Origin: Theileria orientalis strain Shintoku
Taxonomy: Eukaryota; Apicomplexa; Aconoidasida; Piroplasmida; Theileriidae
DNA: 64,000 nucleotides
NCBI RefSeq assembly: GCF_000740895.1
Contig: NC_025263.1
Location: forward strand, 1,302,001 to 1,366,000
Direction of reading: 5' to 3'
Position numbers and translations under genes: made by a program. The notes below the pieces were generated by a model. That model did not search any database. It was given only the letters and a program-made list of their open reading frames with translations, and was not told where the DNA came from. Positions 1 through 8,158 of this stretch are shown here, piece by piece; within the stretch, counting starts at the first letter, position 1; the number at the start of each line of letters is the position of its first letter.

Positions 1-67
1 CAGTGAATATAAAGATAAAAATAACGTTAACAGTAACTATACCAAACCAGTAATAACAATTCTGTAG

Positions 68-3000
68 TACATGAAAGAAGTGTATAAGTTCGTGCTTAAA
101 GTATTTGAATACGCACTCACAGTACTGAAAGTGGGAAGTACATTTGAGTCAGTATACACGAGCGTATACGAGTACGTGGCGAAAGAAAGAACAGGTTATG
201 AGCAGAACATGGTAAAGAGCATAGGACACACTATAGGAATAGAGTTCAAGGACGCACAGTTTATACTGACAGCAGATAATAAGAAGTAAGTTGAACTCCA
301 GGATTTTAGTGAACATTTAAAGGATGGTAGTTAAATATAAATGAGTGTTAAGTGTGTATGGTATAGGTAGTTAGGCTTCCAGTAGTTAGGCGCAAGAAGT
401 ATAAGTTGGAATTACTAGTGGTATATAAACATTAAAGTTAGCATATTATGGGTAAATAAAGAAACATTAGAGATAGCATAGCTAGTGATAAACATTAATG
501 ATATCGCGTAGCGTAATCGAAAATGACATGGTATTCCACCTGAGTATCGGATTCCTGGAGTTCAAAGATGATAAGAGGTTCGCAGTATGGGTGGGAGACA
601 CAGTACACGTCTCAGAATCAGGAAGTGAAGTGATGACATCACTGATGAGCAAGGGCTTGGAGAACATATCATACGAGCTGGAGGAGGAAGAGGAGGTGAA
701 GAAGGAAGAAGAAGAAGAGGAGGACGAAGAGGATGGTAAAAAGAGGCCAGTAGTGTCGTCACAGATACTAAGGGACGCAGATACAGTGATACTGAAGGAC
801 AGGTGAGGATTGGTAGTAGTGAAAGCTGTGATGTAGGCTGAGAAACAGAGGAGGAGTAAGCAAGGAGGAAATGGAAACACTGCTAAAACATCAGAAAAAG
901 TTAAGAGACCAGAAGATAGAGGAAATAACAAAGAGAGTTAAAGATGGAACAGGATTAGCAGGAGATTCGAAGCAGAAGCAAGTAGTGAAGATGGATAAAA
1001 TAAAAGTATTCCAAAATCCAGACTCTTTTTCAAACGAAATGGCACCAAACAAGGTAATTATTATATAAAAAAAATAGATATTAGTAAATAAGATATTGGT
1101 AAATGAGAACATAGTATAATGATAAGATAGTATAATAGTTAACATAGTAGTGCTAAATACGATATAAGTAAATGATAACATAGTATAATTGATAACATAG
1201 TATAATAGTTAACGTAGTAGTGCTAAATAAGATATAAGTAAATAAGAACATAGTATAATTGATAACATAGTATAATTGATAAGATAATAGTGGTAAATAA
1301 GATATTGGTAAATAAAACAGTAGTAAACGAGATAGTAGACAAAACAATAGTATAAACAAGAGTAAATATATGATGTAGATATTTGTCGACTGGAGAAATG
1401 AAGTGGTGATGCTGCCATTTAACGGATATCACCTACCATTCAGCGTCATGATAATAAAAAACGTGACGTGTAACCCGGAGGAAAACAATAACGTGTACAC
1501 ACTGAGAATTAACTTCCAAGTACCAGGATCACACACATTTAGCGGAAGGAATGAAATGAACCCACTGCCAGACCTGCAGCAAGAAAACTCAATATTTATA
1601 AAAGAAGTGCTGTATAAGTCGAAGGACATCAAGCACCTGCAGAGCGTGTTCAAGAGCCTGAAGGAGCTGATAAAGCAGATGAAGCAGAGAGAAAACGATG
1701 ACATGGGACTGACGTTAGCAGACCAGGAAAAGTTAAACCTGAATAAAACAGGAAAGAGAATAGTGCTGAAAGACCTGATGATAAGACCATCAATACACGG
1801 CTCAAGAAGAGTGCTGGGATTTTTAGAGGCACACCACAACGGACTGAGGTACCTGGTCAACTCGAGAGACAGAGTGGACAACGTGGACATATCGTACGCG
1901 AACGTACGCCACGCAATATTCCAGCCGTGCCAAAGAGAGCTTATAGTGCTGCTGCACTTCCACCTTAAGTCGCCAATACTAGTAGGGAAGAAGAAGACGC
2001 TCGACGTGCAGTTCTACTCGGAAGTAGGAACGCAGATCGATGACCTGGACAACAGAAGAGGAAGGTCGTACAATGACCCGGATGAAACGCTAGAGGAAAT
2101 GAGAGAAAGGGAGCTGAAGAGGAAGTTTAACACGGACTTTAAGATGTTCGTCTCGCAGCTGAAGGAGCTGTCGTCAGTGAAGATAGACCTGCCAATAAGG
2201 TAAGTATGAGTAGAGTAGTGTTGTTACTGGTACTGTTAGTATTACACATGCTATTCTTGGTATTGGTATTAGCGATACCAGTAGGGTTGCTGTTAGTATT
2301 ACTAGTATGGCTATTTTTACTGGTACTGCTATATTGGTGCTATTGCTAGTATTAGTAGTGGTAGCACTGGTGATACTAGTAGCATGGTTGTTACTACCAT
2401 TACAAGCACGAGCAACTAACAAAAATAATAAAAACAATTAACAAAAATAACAAAAATGACTCTAGGGAACTCATGTTCACAGGAGTGCCGCTGAAATCAA
2501 ACGTGGAGATTCTGCCAACAGTAAACTGTCTGGTGCACCTGGTGGAGTGGCCACCCTTTGTGCTGGCACTGAACGATATAGAAATAGTGTCGCTGGAACG
2601 CGTGCAGCACGGACTGAGGAACTTTGACATCGTCTTCGTAAACAAAGACTACTCGAAGCCAGTGAAGAGAATAGACCTGGTGCCAGTGGAGTACCTTGAC
2701 ACAATAAAGGTAACAGTAGTTGATAGATGGTAGTTATTAGTAGATGGTTATTAATGACAAGTATTAGTAAAAGGTAGATGGTAGTTATTAGTAGATGGTT
2801 ATTGGTAGATGATAGGTGCTAGTTGGTATTAGTGGCAGTAGATGCTAGTTATTAGTGGATGGTAGTTAGTGCTGAAAAAATATATAGAAATGGCTGAACG
2901 AGTTGGATATAGTATGGTACGAAGGAAAGAATAACCTGCAATGGACGAACATCCTGAAAACGATACTGGAGGATGTGGAAGCATTTGTTGAAAATGGAGG

Positions 3001-3271
3001 ATTTGACGGATTCTTAGGAGAAGGAGACGAAGAAGAAGAGGAGGAAGAAGAGGAAGATGACGATGAAGACTTCGAAGAAGAGGAGGACGAGGAAGAAGAA
3101 GATAGCGAAGAAGACTACAGTGAGTCATTAGCAGACGAGGACGAAGAAGACGAAGAAGAAGAGGAAGATAGTGAAGATGAAGGGCTGTCATGGGATGAAT
3201 TGGAAGAAAGAGCAAAGAAGGCAGACTCGAATAGAGTCTACGACGAAAGAAAACCAAAGCGTCGCAAATAA
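68..3271 (+). CDS. SPT16: FACT complex subunit SPT16 (3' part, multi-exon)
   Basis: SPT16 is the large subunit of the histone chaperone FACT, which dismantles and rebuilds nucleosomes around RNA polymerase II. The exons I place are 68-285, 512-802, 837-1053, 1379-2199, 2466-2709 and 2888-3271, and all junction phases agree. The first encodes the end of the inactive aminopeptidase-like (M24) domain (GHTIGIEF). The middle exons carry the conserved FVDWRNEV and LPFNGYHLPF region and the GVPLKSNV..LERVQHGLRNFD block. The last has KWLNELDIVWYEG followed by the long Asp/Glu C-terminal tail typical of SPT16, then a short basic end (KPKRRK). The 5' exons lie outside the window. The introns are unusually long for this locus and repeat-rich. 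Confidence 0.93.
1081..1330. repeat. 70-bp tandem repeat inside an SPT16 intron
   Basis: A period of exactly 70 bp is seen: the landmark (a/t)G(t/c)TAAATA(a/c) recurs at 1081, 1151, 1221 and 1291, with about 3.5 copies in total. The copies are A/T-rich and keep the order GATAT..AAAT..ACATAGTATAAT. The array lies wholly between the donor after 1053 and the acceptor before 1379. Confidence 0.8.
2200..2465. repeat. Degenerate short-motif repeats in an SPT16 intron
   Basis: This intron is made of irregular iterations of TACTGGTA/TATTAGTA/ATACTAGTA-like words. The sense strand is biased to G and T. The next intron (2710-2887) has a similar texture, built on GTAGATGGTAGTTATTAGTA words. I see no coding potential in either. 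Confidence 0.6.
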
Positions 3272-3479
3272 AGTTAATTTTTGGAAATTAAGTGAAAAAT
3301 AAATAAAAATAATATAATAGAAATAAATGTGTAAGTAATAGTAAGTATATGAATACATAGTTGAGGTAAAAGATAATAAAAAGGAGATGATAATGGTGTG
3401 ATGGTGATGGAATGTGTGGATAAAGTAAAAGGGATATTTATGGTAAAAATGGAATAAAACATAAGGAAGGCAGCGGTAA

Positions 3480-4811
3480 ATGGAGTTAAAATTAGAATCA
3501 TATGGATTCGCAGACGATAGAGTACTGAGGTACCTGAACGGAGCAATAATAAAGGAAACACCAGTACAGCATTACTTTACACTAAAAAATACAAGACAAA
3601 ATGAAATAAAAAAGGAAGGAGAAGAAGAAAAGGTGGAAGTAGATGATAAGTTCATATCGGAATTGGATAGAGTAAACTGCAGCAACTGGAACCTGCCAGC
3701 CTCGACAATATGCATGGCCTCAACAATGTCGATGCAGAAGGAGTTCCCACTGGAGTGGGACGAGTCGAAGGTGGATCAAATCAACGGATACAACACGCTG
3801 ACGAAGATAAAGGGCATATTCGACAGCCTGGAAAACAAGAAGCTCCAGCTGTCACACACAGTGAACAGGCAGGAAAGCAAGACGCTCAAGTACTCAATAT
3901 TCAACAGAAACGAGAAGCTGGAGGAGCTGTCGGAGAAGTCGGCGCAGATGGCGGAGAAGCTGATGAAGAGCCTGAGCCTGCAGCTCAAGTACCTGGAGAT
4001 AATAAAGGAGATCAAGAAGGAGTTCAAGGTGCTAGCGAGTCACAGGAACCCAGTGGACCTGAGCACGCTGGACGTGGACTACCCGACGTCCTTCTCAATC
4101 AACGTGCTGTTCTACGACGTGGCGTACCACGTGGTTAAGACGGGGCTGTTCAACTACAACATTTTCACGCAGTTCGAGGAGAGGGAGGTGACCAAGTACG
4201 ACATGGAGTGGAACGAGCAGGAGAACGTGTGGGAGCTGTGGGAAGGGCACGGCGCATCGCCGTTCTCGCCGCAGATGGGACTTATCTCGTACTACGAGGG
4301 CGAGGAGCTGCTGACGAGGCTCACGTTCCCGCAGAGCATATCGCAGTTCGTCGAGGAAAACTACATGCTCTCGATCAACGGGAGTGAGGCGCCGCTGTAC
4401 ACGGACACGACGAACAAGATCATGTATCACCTGAGGAGGGCAAGGGCCTGCCTGATCGACAGGTTCATATACTGTGTGCTGTGCCAGTACTGCTACTCGA
4501 GCGTGAAGCTGGGCAGGTACTTTTTGAAAATAGGAGACTCCAGAGTGTTCATCAAGTACATAACCTCGGAGACGCTGTATTTGGTGTGCGAAGGAGTGGA
4601 CGTGGAGGTGTCGTACAGGCCTGGAGGCAGCGAGGAGGCGGGAGAGCCGATGTGGAAGCTGCTAGTCGCGAAACTGCGAGATCTGCACGTGCAAAACTGG
4701 AAGAGGCAGAGGTTCATGCTAAGCAACAAGGTGGACAACCTGCTGGGAGAATTCCTAAAATACACAATTAAGCTGATAAGATACAAAAACAGGCTCAATA
4801 ACGGTGGGTAA
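3480..4811 (+). CDS. Conserved-looking protein of unknown function, 443 aa
   Basis: A single open frame starts at the first ATG after the SPT16 3' region. The coding DNA is GC-richer in the middle, like its neighbours. A predicted coiled coil lies near residues 120-180 (ENKKLQLSH..LEELSEKSAQMAEKLMK). The second half is mixed alpha/beta with a Cys-containing patch (RFIYCVLCQYCYSS) near 325-340. There is no signal peptide or membrane span. The general layout (acidic N-terminus, coiled coil, C-terminal globular part) faintly recalls Mediator head subunit MED17, but I cannot support that by motif. A 3' extension is possible: a GTAAAA donor at 4808 and a CAG acceptor at 4857 would replace the last residue and add about ten more. 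Confidence 0.75.
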   Translation: MELKLESYGFADDRVLRYLNGAIIKETPVQHYFTLKNTRQNEIKKEGEEEKVEVDDKFISELDRVNCSNWNLPASTICMASTMSMQKEFPLEWDESKVDQINGYNTLTKIKGIFDSLENKKLQLSHTVNRQESKTLKYSIFNRNEKLEELSEKSAQMAEKLMKSLSLQLKYLEIIKEIKKEFKVLASHRNPVDLSTLDVDYPTSFSINVLFYDVAYHVVKTGLFNYNIFTQFEEREVTKYDMEWNEQENVWELWEGHGASPFSPQMGLISYYEGEELLTRLTFPQSISQFVEENYMLSINGSEAPLYTDTTNKIMYHLRRARACLIDRFIYCVLCQYCYSSVKLGRYFLKIGDSRVFIKYITSETLYLVCEGVDVEVSYRPGGSEEAGEPMWKLLVAKLRDLHVQNWKRQRFMLSNKVDNLLGEFLKYTIKLIRYKNRLNNGG

Positions 4812-4854
4812 AATTAATTATATGTGATATTTATAAGCATTAGTTTTGGTTTGT

Positions 4855-4950
4855 CCAGGGTGTGTATGAACAGTGGGAGAGCATGAGCCCCTTCAGGAGA
4901 TAGGACGGTATTGGGTGTACCATCCTGGAAGATTGGGCCCCACCTGAAAA
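4855..4950 (+). ncRNA. Candidate structured non-coding RNA upstream of RPS9
   Basis: This is a GC-rich island of about 95 bp in an AT-rich spacer. AGGACGGTA (4902-4910) pairs with TACCATCCT (4918-4926) around a 7-base loop with one mismatch. Outer pairings are also available: CAGG(g)TG at 4856 with CACCTG at 4941, or GTGGG at 4873 with CCCAC at 4939. The family is not recognised: I find no U1, U2, U4, U5 or U6 snRNA, SRP, RNase P or 5S signature. It could instead be a 3' exon or UTR of the upstream gene. The strand is assumed. Confidence 0.35.
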
Positions 4951-5032
4951 TATTCATATTATATCGAAAATTGAAAAAATTGTCAACTTAATATCAACTA
5001 TTCATAATATTTGATCATTTAAAGTAAAGAAA

Positions 5033-5788
5033 ATGGTTGGAAGCTATAGGACCTACAGCAGGACATCAAGGAATCCCAAGAGGCCCTTTGAAAAGGTAGG
5101 ATTAGTGAATAGACAGATAAGATAGAAAAACAGAAACTTCGCTATGGGCAATTTGGCATATATTAATCTTTATGTAGGATCGTCTCGACCAAGAGTTGAA
5201 ATTAATCGGTGAATACGGTTTAAAGAACAAGCGCGAGGTGTGGAGGGTACAATACGTGCTTTCCAAAATTAGATCCGTTGCACGTTATCTGCTGACTCTT
5301 GACCCAAAAGATAATAAAAGAGTATTTCAAGGTAAGATGATATGTAATCAAGGTTAACTAACAAGTGATGCCACCAGTCACTAATTTATACAACTACTCA
5401 CGGTAAAAATGTGATTTGCATGTATTTAACATTAATAATTTGAATAATAGGCGACGCTCTGTTGAGGCGTATGGTCAGATACGGACTTATGAGCGAGAAT
5501 GAAAGGAAACTCGATTTTGTCCTCGGGCTGACCCTATCGAAGCTGATGGAGAGGAGACTGCAAACAAAAGTGTTCAAGCTTGGACTAGCAAAATCAATAC
5601 ATCACGCAAGATGTTTAATCAGACAACGCCACATATGCGTCCACAAGCAGCTGGTGGACATTCCATCCTTCCTAGTGAGAGTGGACTCTGAGAAGCATAT
5701 AGATCTCGCACTCACGTCACCCTACAGCTCAGGAAGACCAGGAAGAGTACGCAGGAAGACGGAAAGGTCTAAGAAGTCCGAAGAATAA
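5033..5788 (+). CDS. RPS9: 40S ribosomal protein S9 (uS4)
   Basis: uS4 is a primary-binding protein of the small ribosomal subunit and contributes to decoding accuracy near the mRNA entry site. There are three exons (5033-5095, 5178-5331, 5451-5788) with consistent phases, giving 184 aa. Exon 1 encodes the eukaryotic start [25 protein letters not shown] segment. Exon 2 gives the [18 protein letters not shown] stretch. Exon 3 carries the S4 RNA-binding domain ([20 protein letters not shown], then [17 protein letters not shown]) and a basic tail. The length is normal for the family. Spliced-leader or promoter signals are not evident. Confidence 0.96.
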
Positions 5789-6101
5789 GGGACGATAATA
5801 TAGTTAAGTGTATATACACAGATAAAGTAGCATATTTGAGTATATTTGCATAAGTTGGGGCAGTTGGAGTTAACGCACCCATGAGCTTTGCGGAAAACAG
5901 CGATTGGGGTTGGGTTTAGTGATTTTAAGCAGAAAAAAGCCTTGAACAAAGTAAAAATTTCTATTTTTGCTGCCCCATACAGTCAAATGATTGAGAAGCA
6001 AATTTGGAAAGTAACTAATTGTTATATTAAGTTTGTTGTCTTAGTAAAAGTAAATAAAATAAAATTGTTCTGAAAAGAATCGATTTGAGGAACAAAATAA
6101 G
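5789..6101. other. Spacer RPS9 / FoP-like gene with a long-range stem
   Basis: TGGGGCAG (5856-5863) is the perfect reverse complement of CTGCCCCA (5970-5977). The stem closes about 120 nt that are GC-richer than the surroundings. An ATTTTTG word resembling an Sm-protein site (5963-5969) lies directly before the 3' stem arm. This could be an uncharacterised small nuclear RNA on the + strand. I do not find the diagnostic cores of U1, U2, U4, U5 or U6. No protein gene is supported in this stretch. Confidence 0.35.
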
Positions 6102-6713
6102 ATGGCAAGAAGAAGTAATGTGTTAGAAAATGTGCGTAACGCAAGAAATGCGCCATTCCAGAGAGGAAACCAGAGAAACAGAACGAGAAATAGAAACGCA
6201 ATGTCAAACAGAAATGAAAACACTAGAAGGCCACGTAAGTAGTCCAAATGACGCATAGTTAAAGCTAGTAAACGTAATGATATTGAACACCTAGAGTAAA
6301 TAAATATAAAGTCCCGAAGAGTCGTTAAATTAAACTGATGCCCACTGTAGTGAGACGAAGCTTTAAGCAAAGAAATAAATCGGGAAACTTGCAAAGAAAA
6401 ACAGTATCTAACTCGAACGATAACGCACCGGGAAACAATAGAAACAGGACCAGAAGGAACAGAAGGCTGTATACCTCCAGAAGGTTCAACAACTTTAAGA
6501 CTAAGCAGAATTTTAAGAAGAACAAGGAGGCAAAAACGGCAGACCAAATGGTAAGCAACGTGTAACTATTAGTTATATAAAATTTACGCATCAGTGTAAC
6601 AACCTGTGTAGGACATGGAGCTTGACAACTACATGGGAGGCGAACATACTAAGGCAAAGTTGGACTCCGATCTGACGAAGTACTTCCAAGAAGGTGCGAA
6701 CGAAAAGGCCTAA
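6102..6713 (+). CDS. Small Arg/Asn-rich protein with FoP/CHTOP-type C-terminal motif
   Basis: Three exons (6102-6234, 6351-6550, 6612-6713) join in phase to give 144 aa. The N-terminus and middle are dominated by Arg and Asn (RNRTRNRN, NRNRTRRNRR), an RNA-binding type of composition. The last exon encodes MELDNYMGGEHTKAKLDSDL, two copies of an LD.(D/E)L..Y-like element. That arrangement is typical of the C-terminal duplication domain of Friend-of-PRMT1/CHTOP and some ALY/REF-type mRNA export factors, which bind the export helicase UAP56. A role in mRNP packaging and export is inferred from that short motif only. The protein is much smaller than metazoan CHTOP and has few RGG triplets. Confidence 0.65.
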
Positions 6714-7051
6714 ACTTTAAACACTAGTAAAAATAGTATACAATATATGTACACACCAACACTGTGTTTACGTAGCGATACCACATACGTAACTCTAGTA
6801 CATTGTCATAACGTGTAATTGGGGCCTGTACGTTATAAGTGATTTTGTATCAGCCTATGAAAAGTTATTAACAGTAACTGAGTTAAAATTGGTTTGGCAT
6901 GTGTGCGTTGTGAGTTACAGTAACTGAGAGTAGTGAGTACTGAATTGATTAAAAGGCAAATTATAAGTGAGTTGAGTAACTGAGAGTAGTGAATACTGAA
7001 TTGATAAAAAGGCAAATTAGAACGTGATTAGATCCCTGAGTGAATGCGAAC
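6714..7051. repeat. Convergent spacer with a 56-bp direct duplication
   Basis: Two copies of a block beginning TAACTGAGAGTAGTGA(g/a)TACTG and ending AAAAGGCAAATTA start at 6921 and 6977, so the period is 56 bp. A partial third copy of the opening (gttacagtaactgag) lies just upstream. The spacer separates the 3' ends of convergent genes. No gene is supported here. Confidence 0.6.
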
Positions 7052-8139
7052 TTAATCGAAGTAGTTCTTGTGAATTAGAATGTTGCCCTGTGAGTCCTTA
7101 ACGTAAACAGCCTTAAACTTATTCCGTAAATCGCGATTTAGTAAAGCACCCTCAACGGAAATGAGATATTCCTTTAAACGGTCATCAAGGGAGGAAACGA
7201 TCCTTAAAAATTCATTGAGAATGTTATTGGCAGTGACCAATAGAAGAGGTAAAGGCAACGAAAGAGACCTAGACCAATAAGAGTAAACAGTGCGATTCCA
7301 GAAAAATTTAGAACGAATGAGAAGTAAGAATAAGTCAACGATGACGTCCTTGCCAATGTTAATGCCATAAAGTAGACTTAAAGTGACAATTAGACGCCGT
7401 AAACGATCATTTGAGCACAACTGGGAGACCAACATGGTCTAAAGGTAATATAATAGGTGTTAGCAAGGTAGTAAATAACTGAGAAGGCGAATAAATAAAT
7501 ACCAAGTACCTCAAATGAAGCGTAGCGGTACAACTCATTCAAGTCCCGTATGTCATGCTTGGGATAGAGAATTTTAATGATGTTAGGCCTGCTCCGATAA
7601 AGACTGTTGAGCACGGGCAGCGATATGTATTCACACTTGCTGTTGACGGGACGCATTAAAACAGTCCCACTGGGAACGCTGGATAAAACGGAACATTTTA
7701 GCCGATTGAACTCGTCGGAAACCCTGTAGTCCCAGACTTTATTGGTCTAAAAAAGAATGAGATTCCACGAGGCGGACGCACGTACCGTAGAGGTGTGTTC
7801 TTTCCCGTCTACACCTTTAGAAGGGCTCTGGAGAGATTTTAAGCCTTTTATACATGGTACAATTAGTTCTTTTAAGAACAGAGCCTGCTGCTCCAGGCAA
7901 AAGCGCTTGAGTGTGTCAGCTTGTGACTTGGAGCAGTTTTTGGGGCAACCGTGACAAAATTTCGGCGATTTGAGCCTAGAAGCTGGCAAATCTGAAAGCT
8001 CGCGGATGAGAGCGTCGATTTTCTCGCCTTCGACAGAGGTAAAATTCCATTTGGGTCCAGTGTGCGGAGATAGAATCGCGCACTGGACGCTGAAAAAAAA
8101 TGCGATACACAGGAGAAATGGTAGTGAACATATATGCAT
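7052..8139 (-). CDS. Secreted protein of unknown function, 325 aa
   Basis: Three exons on the minus strand (8139-7786, 7746-7510, 7438-7052) join in phase. The 39-nt first intron and the second intron have good GTAC..TAG borders. The first in-frame ATG gives a strong signal peptide (MHICSLPFLLCIAFFFSVQC), which is why I chose this start. A small Cys cluster follows (CHGCPKNC, near residue 62). The C-terminal third holds a long hydrophobic/helical stretch (LPLPLLLV). I recognise no family. The protein could enter the secretory pathway, rhoptry/microneme or apicoplast route; that is inference. Its ATG lies only 19 nt downstream of the stop of the TRAP gene on the same strand. Confidence 0.7.
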
Positions 8140-8158
8140 AAATGACAAGGTAAATTAT

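Noticed and set aside
482..931. Serine-rich open frame opposite SPT16, and Leu/Pro-rich one at 2829-3257
   Set aside because: They are reverse complements of the acidic GAA/GAG tracts of SPT16 and have no independent support.
1081..1330. Regular repeat considered as a CRISPR array or centromeric satellite
   Set aside because: Units are contiguous without unique spacers, only about 3.5 copies are present, and they sit in an intron of a eukaryotic gene.
3710..4138. Second frame inside the 443-aa gene
   Set aside because: Low-complexity Gly/Glu/Gln composition typical of a shifted GC-rich frame; the main frame is longer and has normal composition.
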